NCBI GenBank assembly: GCA_001931535.1
Contig: CP016211.1
Location: 11,392,377-11,456,376, forward strand
From: Minicystis rosea
GTDB taxonomy: Bacteria; Myxococcota_A; Polyangia; Polyangiales; Polyangiaceae
Length of the DNA: 64,000 bases
Reading direction: 5' to 3'
Under the pieces are notes generated by a model, which searched no databases, was not told the DNA's origin, and saw only the letters and a program-made list of their open reading frames with translations. Below are positions 17,760-25,270 of this stretch, piece by piece. The position numbers were made by a program, and so were the translations under genes. The first letter of the stretch is position 1. Each line of letters begins with the position of its first letter.

Positions 17760-18179
17760 TCAGCACGCTCCCCGGGCGCCGGCCACCGCGCGCAGGTTCA
17801 CCAGGCGTAGGAGCGCCGCCGCCACGACGATGCTCACGACCGCAAAAACGACGAGCGCTCGGCGGTGTCGCGCGCCCTCGTTCCTGGATGTGATGGCCTC
17901 GACCAGGGCAACGCCCACCGCGCCGAGGCCCGCCGGCCACGCCAAGAGGCCCACCATGAGCAAGAGTTGGAAAGCCTGTCCCTCCGGCCCTCGCCACTTG
18001 CAACTGCCGCCGCCCGCATACTCCTCGAAATAGCTCGCCAACAAGCCGCCGCCGCGCGCATCCGCGATCGAGATCCAAGCCGTGACGGAAACCGTGAACG
18101 CAACGGCCGGCACGAGGAAGACGTCCGTGAGCCGAGAGCCATCCTTCGCCGGCCCACCCCGGCGCGAGCCATCAGTCAT
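17760..18179 (-). CDS. Hypothetical small membrane protein
   Basis: A 139-residue protein with three hydrophobic segments (VFLVPAVAFTVSVTAWIS, LLLMVGLLAWPAGLGAVGVA, ALVVFAVVSIVVAAALLRLV). A cysteine-containing loop (GGGSCKWRGPEGQ) lies between the first two. Its ATG overlaps the stop of the preceding small gene by eight bases (ATGACTGA), which implies coupled translation. No family is recognised. The function, probably at the inner membrane, is unknown. Confidence 0.62.
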   Translation of the reverse strand: MTDGSRRGGPAKDGSRLTDVFLVPAVAFTVSVTAWISIADARGGGLLASYFEEYAGGGSCKWRGPEGQAFQLLLMVGLLAWPAGLGAVGVALVEAITSRNEGARHRRALVVFAVVSIVVAAALLRLVNLRAVAGARGAC

Positions 18180-18400
18180 CGTCGTATCCCAACAGAATGT
18201 TCACCGTGGGGTCGTCTTCGAGCGGCGGCAGCTTATCCATGAGCCTCGAGTGCTCTATCGGCTCGATCAGCCCCCCATTCGATGCAAGCTGCTAGATACC
18301 CGCGCCAGGCCGCGTTGGTCATAGGTGGCAAGACACCGTCGTGATGACGGAGCTCGCTGTCGATACGGTTGCTCAGCTCCTGCTCTTCGATTTTCTGCAT
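18172..18400 (-). pseudogene. Small hypothetical gene split by a one-base change in a G tract
   Basis: From ATG 18400 (GAGGTCAGTG before it) the frame reads MQKIEEQELSNRIDSELRHH and continues to WRGYLAACIEWG. At a run of six G (plus 18271-18276) it shifts out of frame. With five G it would continue LIEPIEHSRLMDKLPPLEDD and PTVNILLGYDDD to the stop at 18172, giving a 75-residue protein. That stop overlaps the ATG of the next gene, which argues that the second half is genuinely coding. The gene is either recently inactivated or carries a sequencing indel. A decayed relative lies at 17262-17365. Function unknown. Confidence 0.6.
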
Positions 18401-18460
18401 CACTGACCTCGCCGAGGTTGTGGAAGAAGCAGCGGAGGATATTCTCGATCACTTCGCGCA

Positions 18461-19147
18461 TCACCGAGGCTCACGCCCCTCGAGCCATCGCAGCCACAAG
18501 TCATCGGCCTCGCGCGCATAGCCGAGATCGTCCCACCCGGTTCCAGTGAGCAGTAGAGCGTGGTCACCGGAGAAATATACGAGCAGCGTGTCCGTATCAG
18601 GGTTGCCTTCTCGGTTTCGCGAGAAGTCGAGCCCGTCGAGGCTCAGTCCCCCCTGAATGGCAGTCACGAGGCCGCGCAAGCCCGGTTTGGGTGTCGGCGA
18701 ATCGATGCCTCCCGTGGCCGATATCCCCTTCTCGCACAGCAGCCGAAGCCCTCGCGGCACGCCGGGCCCGCGCAGCGTGCTCGGGACATGGAGCAGGGCG
18801 GCGCGTCGCATGACCGGGTAGATGAGCAGAAGATCACCCTGGTCGAGCTCGAGCAGAAGGGAGAACCAGCCGGTGGTGTGCCACGCGCGGCGCGCCGATC
18901 GGCCGCTGACGTGATTGGAGATCTCGTTGACGCGCTGGATGTACTTGTCTCGGTCGGCGTAGAGCTCCGAGAGCCCCACCGCCTGGGGGACGGCCGGATG
19001 CTCAAGACAAAGGAGGGCGCGTATGTGGTCTTCGGGATGATCGTCCACCGCCGAGGAGGTATCCATCTCCCGCCCGCACACGAGGCAGGAGATGGCCCCG
19101 ATATGATCTTCGGCTTCGGCCATGGCCGGTATCCCATCCACCGTCAT
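18461..19147 (-). CDS. Hypothetical protein with an N-terminal zinc-finger-like motif
   Basis: A 228-residue protein. The N-terminus has CLVCGREMD, a CxxC, and later CLEHP, a CxxH, spaced like a treble-clef or HNH-type zinc site. The remainder is mixed alpha/beta and contains GWFSLLLELDQGDLLLIYPV and LLVYFSGDHALLLTG. I do not recognise the family. ATG 19147 is the first methionine after the stop of the upstream SDR gene (19206); the longer open frame would overlap that gene. It is the first gene of a minus-strand run of four small genes. Nucleic-acid binding is possible from the zinc-like motif but is not shown. Confidence 0.62.
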   Translation of the reverse strand: MTVDGIPAMAEAEDHIGAISCLVCGREMDTSSAVDDHPEDHIRALLCLEHPAVPQAVGLSELYADRDKYIQRVNEISNHVSGRSARRAWHTTGWFSLLLELDQGDLLLIYPVMRRAALLHVPSTLRGPGVPRGLRLLCEKGISATGGIDSPTPKPGLRGLVTAIQGGLSLDGLDFSRNREGNPDTDTLLVYFSGDHALLLTGTGWDDLGYAREADDLWLRWLEGREPR

Positions 19148-19205
19148 CAGGCGATATCGGCCATGAGCGCGAACCGACCTGAGGCCTTCTCGCTGCGCCA
19201 GTGGC

Positions 19206-20048
19206 TCAACCCACCCACGCCTCGCTCTTCGCCCAAAGCTCCTTCGCCAAACCCACGTCATCGGCCAGCCGGTTCGGCTTCTTCTCCCGGCTCTTGTCGT
19301 AATAGAGCCCATCTTGGCCTTCGACCTCGGGCGAGGTCGCGCAATAGAGCGAGGTCTGGGCGCCTTCTTCCACCGTGATCATGCCTTTGAGGATGAGGGG
19401 GCGGATGGGCCAAGGGATCTTGCGCCAGATGTCGGAGGCGACGACGCCGGGGTGGAGGGAGTAGCTCTTCACGCCTTCACCGGCTTTGCCGCGGGCGAGC
19501 TCTTTGGTGAAGAGGACGTTGCAGAGCTTGCTGATTTGGTACTCGTGCATCGTGGTGATGGTGCGGGTCGGCTTCTTGAGCGCGTCCCAGTCGATGCCTT
19601 TGGCGTCGTAGTGGGCTTTGCTGGCGACGTTGACGATGCGGGCGGGGGCCGATTCGCGGAGGCGGGGCAGGAGAAGGCTGGTGAAGAGGAAGGGGCCGAG
19701 GTGGTTCGTGCCGAAGGTCAGCTCGAAGCCGTCTTGGGTCAGGCCGCGGGGGCCGGCGAGGCCGGCGTTGTTGATGAGCACGTGCAGCGGCTCGCCGCGA
19801 TCGAGGAACGTCTTGGCCGCGGCGCGCACGGAGGCGAGGCTGCCGAGATCCAGCGCGAGGAACTCGGCCGTGCCGCCGGCGGCGCGGATGCCTTCGAGGA
19901 CGGGGCGTGTCTTCTCCTCCGAGCGGCAGGCCAGGAAGACCTTGCCGCCGCGCCGCGCCAGCGTCTCGGCCGTGACGCGCCCAATGCCGGTGTTGGCGCC
20001 GGTGACGAGGAAGACTTTGCCCGTGAGATCGCGATCTTGAGTAGCCAT
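19206..20048 (-). CDS. Short-chain dehydrogenase/reductase (retinol-dehydrogenase-like)
   Basis: A 280-residue classical-type SDR. TGANTGIG (residues 16-23) is the NAD(P)-binding loop, NNAG lies at 93-96, the catalytic Ser is near 143 (NVASKAHY) and the YxxxK pair is Y170/K174. ACRSEEKT after the second strand suggests NADP preference, as in the WWOX/retinol dehydrogenase group. The C-terminal SLHPGVVASDIWRK is also typical. The substrate is unknown. ATG 20048 was chosen because the open frame upstream consists of translated intergenic repeats. Confidence 0.9.
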   Translation of the reverse strand: MATQDRDLTGKVFLVTGANTGIGRVTAETLARRGGKVFLACRSEEKTRPVLEGIRAAGGTAEFLALDLGSLASVRAAAKTFLDRGEPLHVLINNAGLAGPRGLTQDGFELTFGTNHLGPFLFTSLLLPRLRESAPARIVNVASKAHYDAKGIDWDALKKPTRTITTMHEYQISKLCNVLFTKELARGKAGEGVKSYSLHPGVVASDIWRKIPWPIRPLILKGMITVEEGAQTSLYCATSPEVEGQDGLYYDKSREKKPNRLADDVGLAKELWAKSEAWVG

Positions 20049-20173
20049 CGGAGCGCGATGGTAGGCACGATCTCGGTCCAAGGAAGCGAGTTTCGGCCAT
20101 TTTGCGGCGGCTCCGGCCGCCGGCGGCCGCTGGCCGGTGCTCGCGGCGCGGGCGCCGGGCGCCGGCGGGTTTT

Positions 20174-20325
20174 GGCCGGCCATTTTTCCGCCGGCGCCCA
20201 CCTCCGGCAGAAATTCGGCCGGCCATTTTTCCGCCGGCGCCCATCCCCGGTAAAAATTCGGCCGGCCATTTTCCGCCGGCGCCCACCCCGGGAGAAAAAT
20301 GGCCGTCCTTTTTCGGGGCGGCGCC
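20174..20325. repeat. About 3.5 tandem copies of a 43-bp unit
   Basis: GGCCGGCCATTTTTCCGCCG starts at 20174, 20217 and 20260 with identical or near-identical continuations (GCGCCCACC, CCGG, AAATTC). A degenerate fourth copy begins near 20301. Each unit combines a GGCCGGCC palindrome with an A/T run. Confidence 0.75.
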
Positions 20326-20378
20326 TCTCCGGCGCGGGTTTTGGCCGCTCGTTCCGGGGCCGCACCCCGCCCCGGCGA

Positions 20379-20443
20379 GAAAAATGGCCGTCCATTTTTC
20401 TGCGCGGGCCCGGGCGGGCGAGAAAAATGGCCGTCCATTTTTC
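20379..20443. repeat. Two copies of a GAAAAATGG-CCGT-CCATTTTTC hairpin
   Basis: Perfect 9-bp inverted repeats with a four-base loop occur at 20379-20400 and 20422-20443. They share flanking GCGA and CGGGC sequence. A related but imperfect copy is near 20302. They look like a dispersed REP-type element. Confidence 0.7.
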
Positions 20444-20540
20444 GCGCGGGGTCGAGCCCGGTCGAGCTTTGGCCGTCCACTCCCGGTCGCGCCCCGTGCC
20501 CGCGCGGTTTTTGGTCGGGATCGGGCGCTGGGAGGATTTC

Positions 20541-20614
20541 GGCGGGCGCCGGAAGCGCCATGGCGGGCGCCGGAAGCGCCATGGCGGGCGCTGGAAGCGC
20601 CATGGCGGGCGCCA
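20541..20614. repeat. 21-bp tandem repeat, about 3.5 copies
   Basis: GGCGGGCGCCGGAAGCGCCAT is repeated at 20541, 20562 and 20583 (one base differs in the third copy), with a partial copy from 20604. On the minus strand it would translate to a heptapeptide repeat, but no gene is supported here. Confidence 0.8.
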
Positions 20615-20686
20615 GGATCACGGTGGGGGCGCCAGGGGCATGATGGCGGCCCGCCGGGGTCGGCTCGTATCCTCGCGCCAGCGTGC

Positions 20687-21472
20687 TCAGCCGCGGATCA
20701 CGTCGACCATCGCGTAGCGGCCGGGGGGTTTGCCGACGAGGTAGTGGGCGGCGCGGAGGGCGCCGCGGGCGAAGAGGTCGCGGTTGGTGGCGCGGTGGGT
20801 GAGCTCGAGGCGCTCGCCTTGGCCGAGGAAGTGGACGGTGTGATCGCCGATGACGTCGCCGCCGCGCATCGCCAGGACGGCGATCTCGTCGGGCTTGCGA
20901 GGGCCGGCGTTGCCTTCGCGGCCGTAGATGGGGCGGAGGTCCTCGCGGGCTTCTTCGACGGCTTTGCGGAGGCGCTCGGCGGTGCCGCTGGGGGCGTCGA
21001 CCTTGGCGCGGTGATGGGCTTCGACGATCTCGACGTCGAAGCTCAAGCCGAGCTTCTCGGCGGCGAGGGTGACGAGCTCGGCGAGGACTTGCACGCCGAC
21101 GCTGGTGTTGGGTGCCCAGAGCACGGGGACGACCTTGGCGGCCTCGTCGAGGAGGCGCTCGCCGGCGGCGTCGAGGCGGGTGGTGCCGCTGACGACGGCG
21201 ACCTTCTGGCGCATGGCGAGCTGGAGGAGCTGCGGGAGCGCGGCGGCGGTGGCGAAGTCGATGACGACGTCGGCGCCGAGCAGGCCCGAGGCGGTGTCGG
21301 CCGTGGTCTCCACGCCGACGATGCCCGCGCCGGCGACCTCGCCGACGTCGCGTCCGAGCGCTTTGGAATTCGGTGAAACGATGGCGCCGACGATCTGCGC
21401 GCCCTCTCCGGACGCGAGGCGGACGACGCTCTGGCCCATGCGCCCGCTGGCGCCGTGGATGGCGATCTTCAT
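20687..21472 (-). CDS. dapB: 4-hydroxy-tetrahydrodipicolinate reductase
   Basis: A 261-residue protein, normal for DapB. The N-terminal IAIHGASGRMGQSVVRL is the NAD(P)H-binding Rossmann loop. DFATAAALPQ and SGTTRLD follow. The catalytic and substrate region is EIVEAHHRAKVDAPSGTA, with the His-His and the Lys that binds tetrahydrodipicolinate. It catalyses the second committed step of lysine/diaminopimelate synthesis. dapA ends 26 bp upstream on the same strand, so the two form an operon. Confidence 0.97.
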   Translation of the reverse strand: MKIAIHGASGRMGQSVVRLASGEGAQIVGAIVSPNSKALGRDVGEVAGAGIVGVETTADTASGLLGADVVIDFATAAALPQLLQLAMRQKVAVVSGTTRLDAAGERLLDEAAKVVPVLWAPNTSVGVQVLAELVTLAAEKLGLSFDVEIVEAHHRAKVDAPSGTAERLRKAVEEAREDLRPIYGREGNAGPRKPDEIAVLAMRGGDVIGDHTVHFLGQGERLELTHRATNRDLFARGALRAAHYLVGKPPGRYAMVDVIRG

Positions 21473-21498
21473 GTCTTCTCTCGGCCGGGCCGGTGGAT

Positions 21499-22416
21499 TC
21501 AGCGCGCCGCGGTGGAGCGGGGGAACGTGGCGTCGAGGCGGCCCATGACCTCGACGAGCTGGCGGCGCAGGACCTCGCCCGCGGGCGCGAGCGGGAGGCG
21601 GACGGCCGGCGTCATCTTGCCTGCAGCGGCGAGCGCGGCCTTGGCGGGCGCCGGGTTGGGCTCGATGAACATGCTGCCGTGCAACTCGAGGAGCGCGAGG
21701 TGCGCGGCGCGCGCGCCCTCCCAGTCACCGGCGAGCGCGAGGCGGGTGACCTCGCTGACCTCGCGCGGGCGGACGTTGGAGCTGACGCTGATCACGCCGG
21801 TCGCGCCCACCGCCATCATCGGGAGCGTGAGCGCGTCGTCGCCGCAGAGGACGGTGAGCCGATCGCCGAGGCGACGCTTGAGTTCCTGGCAGCGGAGGAC
21901 GTTGCCGCTCGCGTCCTTGATGGCGATCACGTTGGGCGCGGCCTCGCAGATGCGCGCGGTGGTGTCGGCCGAGAGGTCGACCACCGTGCGGCTGGGGACG
22001 TTGTAGAGGACGACGGGGCAGGGGACGGCGCGCGCGATGGCGAGGGCGTGCTCGCGCATGCCCTCCTGCGAGGGCTTGTTGTAGTACGGCATGACGATCA
22101 TCACGCCGTCGGCGCCCGCCGCGTGCGCGGCCTTGGAGGCGGCGATCGACTTCTTCGTGGAGAACGATCCGGTGCCCGCGATCACGGGGACGCGCCCCGC
22201 CGCGACCGCCACGGTGCGCTTGATGACGACGAGCTGCTCCTCGTCGCTCAAGGTCGGCGACTCGCCGGTGGTGCCGCAGGGCACGAGGCCCGACACGCCG
22301 CCCTGGATCTGCGCTTCGACGAGCGCATCGAGCGCGGCGATGTCGACGGACTCGCCGTCGGCGGTGAAGGGGGTGACGAGAGCAGTGAAGGTCCCGGTGA
22401 GGCGCAGGTTCGACAT
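21499..22416 (-). CDS. dapA: 4-hydroxy-tetrahydrodipicolinate synthase
   Basis: A 305-residue TIM-barrel aldolase. CGTTGESPTLS (residues 47-57) binds pyruvate carboxylate, YYNKPSQEG starts at 111, YNVPSRT carries the general acid Tyr138, and AIKDASG carries Lys167, which forms the Schiff base with pyruvate. It condenses pyruvate with aspartate semialdehyde at the start of the diaminopimelate pathway. ATG 22416 fits the family N-terminus (LTGTFTALVTPF); the longer frame adds an unrelated tail. It is the first gene of a dapA-dapB unit. Confidence 0.97.
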   Translation of the reverse strand: MSNLRLTGTFTALVTPFTADGESVDIAALDALVEAQIQGGVSGLVPCGTTGESPTLSDEEQLVVIKRTVAVAAGRVPVIAGTGSFSTKKSIAASKAAHAAGADGVMIVMPYYNKPSQEGMREHALAIARAVPCPVVLYNVPSRTVVDLSADTTARICEAAPNVIAIKDASGNVLRCQELKRRLGDRLTVLCGDDALTLPMMAVGATGVISVSSNVRPREVSEVTRLALAGDWEGARAAHLALLELHGSMFIEPNPAPAKAALAAAGKMTPAVRLPLAPAGEVLRRQLVEVMGRLDATFPRSTAAR

Positions 22417-22636
22417 CGCGATCGACCATGACGGTGGGCTCCCGCCGACGTCAAGATCCGTGAGGTTCGAGCGGCGCGACACCGCCGGGGTCGGGTGGCT
22501 GCCCGATGCCCGTTCGTGAAATCGATCGGTCCGTCTGGTAGCCTCCGCGGCGCAGGGACGCCCTTCCCGGCCCAGGAATCTCGGGTATCCGGCTCACCCT
22601 GCGCGGCCGATTGTCCGGCGTCCGTCGAACCTTCCC

Positions 22637-23299
22637 ATGGATCTCGCCCAGTACATCAAGAGCATCTCGCACACCGCGAGCACCATCCTGGAGGGGATGG
22701 CGGTCACCTTCTCGCATCTGTTCCGCGAGCCGATCACGGTGCAGTACCCGGACAAGCTCGACCGACCCGTGTCGGAGATGCTCCCGCCGCGCTACCGCGG
22801 CTTCCTCGAAGTGCAGATGGACATCTGCACGGGCTGCAAGCGCTGCGAGAAGGACTGCCCGATCGAGTGCATCGGCATCGATCTGGTGAAAGACCCGGCG
22901 ACGAAGAAGCAGATGATCGCCCGCTTCGACATCGACATGGGCAAATGCATGTACTGCGGCCTGTGCGTGGAGGCGTGCAAGCTCGAGTCGACCGGCGCCA
23001 TCCGCCACACGCGCGAGTTCGAGGGCGCGGCGGCGACGCTCGATCACCTGACCTTCCGCTTCGTGCCGGCCGGCAAGACGCTGCCGATGTGGAAGGCGCC
23101 CAAAGACTTGGGCGAGGTCCCCGTCGGCGAGTACGGCCCGCACGCCCGTGAGGCCCGCGAGCGCGCCATGCGCGACAACCCCGCCGATCTCGAAGCCCTG
23201 CGCGCCCTCTGGCGCAAGCAGCGCGCGTCCGCCGCGAAGAAACCGGACGAAGCGCCGGCGAGCCGAGCCGCGGCCGAGCCCGACGCGACCACGGAGTGA
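22637..23299 (+). CDS. nuoI: NADH-quinone oxidoreductase subunit I
   Basis: A 220-residue protein with two ferredoxin-type [4Fe-4S] motifs, CTGCKRCEKDCP (Cys64, 67, 70, 74) and CMYCGLCVEACK (Cys104, 107, 110, 114). These are the N6a and N6b clusters of complex I. The N-terminal amphipathic part (SHTASTILEGMAVTFSHLF) contacts the membrane arm. A C-terminal Ala/Arg/Lys-rich extension of about 50 residues is longer than in E. coli NuoI. nuoJ and nuoK follow after an unusually long 311-bp gap. nuoH, normally directly upstream, is absent. Confidence 0.93.
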   Translation: MDLAQYIKSISHTASTILEGMAVTFSHLFREPITVQYPDKLDRPVSEMLPPRYRGFLEVQMDICTGCKRCEKDCPIECIGIDLVKDPATKKQMIARFDIDMGKCMYCGLCVEACKLESTGAIRHTREFEGAAATLDHLTFRFVPAGKTLPMWKAPKDLGEVPVGEYGPHAREARERAMRDNPADLEALRALWRKQRASAAKKPDEAPASRAAAEPDATTE

Positions 23300-23610
23300 C
23301 GGCGCCGTCACGCGTGTCGTGCGCGACCGACGGAGCGAGCCGAGGCGCGGGCTGCACGCGCTGCCGTCGCGCCGTGGTGCACCGTGCATCGCGCGAGAAG
23401 GATGATGCGGACGGTGTCCGAGCGCGTGGATCCGCGCGGATCTTCGCGATCGTCCAGAGCGAGGATCATCGGGAGCAACGTGCCCGATGACCTCCGTACG
23501 ATCACCGAAAACATGCGTCCCAAGGCGTGTCGCCATCATGTGCGCGGCGCGGTCGCCGAGAGGCGCGCGCTGTTGAACCGCGGGCCCCCGTGGACTAGCG
23601 TCGCCTCGTC
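23300..23610 (+). other. 311-bp gap inside the nuo cluster
   Basis: nuo genes are usually packed with little spacing, but no gene, terminator or RNA family was recognised here. A separate promoter for nuoJK is possible. Confidence 0.35.
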
Positions 23611-24123
23611 ATGCCCCTCGGCGCCGTCGCTTTCTTCGCGCTCGCGGCCCTCACGTTGGGCTCCGCCGGGGTCGTCGCGTTCTCGAAGAACATCATTCAT
23701 TCCACGCTGGCGTTGCTCGGCACGTTCCTCGGCATCGCGGGGCTCTACATCACGCTCTCGGCGGACTTCCTCGCGGCCACGCAGATCCTCGTCTACGTGG
23801 GCGGGACGCTGACGCTCATCCTCTTCGCGGTCATGCTCACGAGCCGCATCGACGCGATGAAGGTCTCGAACCCGAGCGGCGGCCTCCCCATCGCGTTCGG
23901 GTTGGTCACGGCGCTCCTCCTGGTGCTGGGCCACGTGACCGCGCGCACGTCGTGGCCCAGCGAGCCGAAGTCGGCGATGCCCTCGACGGCGAAGCTCGGG
24001 CACGCGTTCCTCGGGGAGTATCTGCTGCCATTCGAGATCGGATCGATCGTGCTGTTGGGCGCGCTCATCGGCGCCGTCGTGCTGGCTCGCCGCGCGGTGA
24101 AGCGCAGTTGGGAGAAGGAGTAG
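23611..24123 (+). CDS. nuoJ: NADH-quinone oxidoreductase subunit J
   Basis: A 170-residue membrane protein with five hydrophobic helices. It carries the NuoJ signature region NIIHSTLALLGTFLGIAGLY and the conserved ATQILVYVGGTLTLILFAVM in the third helix, which contains the pi-bulge of complex I. NuoJ is one of the antiporter-linked subunits of the proton-pumping arm. It ends three bases before nuoK, whose ribosome-binding site (GAGAAGGAG) lies in its last codons. Confidence 0.93.
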   Translation: MPLGAVAFFALAALTLGSAGVVAFSKNIIHSTLALLGTFLGIAGLYITLSADFLAATQILVYVGGTLTLILFAVMLTSRIDAMKVSNPSGGLPIAFGLVTALLLVLGHVTARTSWPSEPKSAMPSTAKLGHAFLGEYLLPFEIGSIVLLGALIGAVVLARRAVKRSWEKE

Positions 24124-24126
24124 GCC

Positions 24127-24435
24127 ATGGCCATCGGCCTCGTCCATTACCTGACCGTCGCGGCCGTGCTCTTCGGGCTCGGGCTGCTCACGGTGATGAC
24201 GCGCAAGAACGCGGTCGGCATCCTGCTCGGGGTCGAGCTGATCCTCAACGCGGCCGCGCTCAACTTCGTGGCCTTCAACCACTTCGTGACCGGCGGCGCG
24301 CAGGGCCAGGTGCTCACGGTCTTCATCATCGTGCTGGCGGCGAGCGAGGCGGCGATCGCGCTCGCGATCGTGCTCCAGGTTTATCGCAACTATCGGAGCA
24401 TCATGGCGGACCAGCTCACCGCGTTGAAAGAGTGA
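24127..24435 (+). CDS. nuoK: NADH-quinone oxidoreductase subunit K
   Basis: A 102-residue protein with three membrane helices. ILLGVELILNAAALNFVAFN carries the conserved membrane glutamate of NuoK, and FIIVLAASEAAIALAIVLQV carries the second. Length and motifs match the family closely. It forms part of the proton channel of complex I. The stop overlaps a possible ATG (TGATG at 24433-24437), but the next recognisable gene is not nuoL. Confidence 0.95.
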   Translation: MAIGLVHYLTVAAVLFGLGLLTVMTRKNAVGILLGVELILNAAALNFVAFNHFVTGGAQGQVLTVFIIVLAASEAAIALAIVLQVYRNYRSIMADQLTALKE

Positions 24436-24623
24436 TGGACGAAAGAGCAGAGCGCTTGATCCTGCGCCTTCGCCGGCGCGCGCACGGACACATCCAGCGC
24501 ACCTTGCGGTGGAGCCGGCGCGCTCGCGCGAGGATGACCATCGCGATGCCATGGACCGATCCGGTCTCGCCGGTCTCAGCGGGCACCCTTGCGGGCCCGG
24601 TCGAGGCGACGCACGTTCCCTCC

Positions 24624-24869
24624 ATGCAAACGACGACCAAGACCGAGCTTGTGGGCTTCATGGAGCTGCAGGTCGGCTCGCTCGCGGTGCAGGTGCCGAT
24701 CAAGGCCGCCGAGCCTGCTCCGGCGCTGCCGTTGGCCTCGTTCGAGGTCGAGGGTGACGCGTGCGCGATCCTGATCCGCGGCGATTCCTCGTCCAAGGCG
24801 GTGGAGCGCGCCATGGGTGAGGCCGCGAAGGAAGCGGTCGCGCACCTGTCGCGCAAGCTGCTCAACTAA
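24624..24869 (+). CDS. Hypothetical small soluble protein after nuoK
   Basis: An 81-residue protein: TELVGFMELQVGSLAVQVPI, LASFEVEGDACAILIRGDSS, KAVERAMGEAAKEAVAHLSR. It has no signal peptide or membrane helix and no recognised family. The same frame is open back to ATG 24435, which overlaps the nuoK stop (TGATG) and would give 144 residues. That extension is Arg-rich low complexity, so the shorter start was chosen, although its ribosome-binding site is weak. The role is unknown and a link to complex I is not implied. Confidence 0.55.
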   Translation: MQTTTKTELVGFMELQVGSLAVQVPIKAAEPAPALPLASFEVEGDACAILIRGDSSSKAVERAMGEAAKEAVAHLSRKLLN

Positions 24870-25270
24870 CGACATCAGCACAGCGAGCCGGCGCCGCGCG
24901 AGCAAGGCCCTCCGCGAAGCGGCGCCGAGCTCCGAACGCGATTCGGGCATCCCGCCCGGGTCTTCACGCAAGCCAGCGAGCAGCACGGATCGACACGCAG
25001 ACGCGAACGACGATGTGTCGTGCGCGGACGTGGACACGCGATCTTCCACGTTCGAGCACATCGAGGACGGCGAGACGCGCACGCGATCGGGAGCGCGTGC
25101 TGGGGATTCGTGTGTCTCGCGTTCGCTGTTTGGTGAGTGACGCTCGGCCTCGCGGCGAATGCGCGAGGGCGAGCGTGGATGATGCGCGCGCTCGTCGAGC
25201 GAGCCGGCGAAGCACGATCCATCAGTCGATCACGGCGCGGCTTCGCCGCCGCGAGATCTCGTGTGGGCTG
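24870..25270. other. 401-bp gap between convergent genes
   Basis: No supported gene. Overlapping open frames on both strands are Arg/Ala-rich with no ribosome-binding sites. No strong terminator hairpin was found by eye. Confidence 0.35.

Larger units (their letters stand above)
20049..20686. other. Repeat-rich intergenic region upstream of the SDR gene
   Basis: A 638-bp gap with no supported gene. It is filled by 43-bp tandem repeats, GAAAAATGG hairpins and a 21-bp tandem array, each listed separately. Open frames through it on both strands are repeat translations. Confidence 0.6.

Noticed and set aside
18267..18464. Frame MREVIENILRCFFHNLGEV starting at a TGATG overlap
   Set aside because: It competes with the frame at 18400, which has a better ribosome-binding site and continues into a coding-like second half. 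After about 22 residues this frame turns into low-complexity Arg-rich text.
20174..20614. Possible CRISPR array
   Set aside because: Repeats are contiguous tandem copies without unique spacers, and no cas genes are present.
20049..20621. N-terminal extension of the SDR protein
   Set aside because: It translates the tandem repeats of the intergenic region; ATG 20048 fits the family start.
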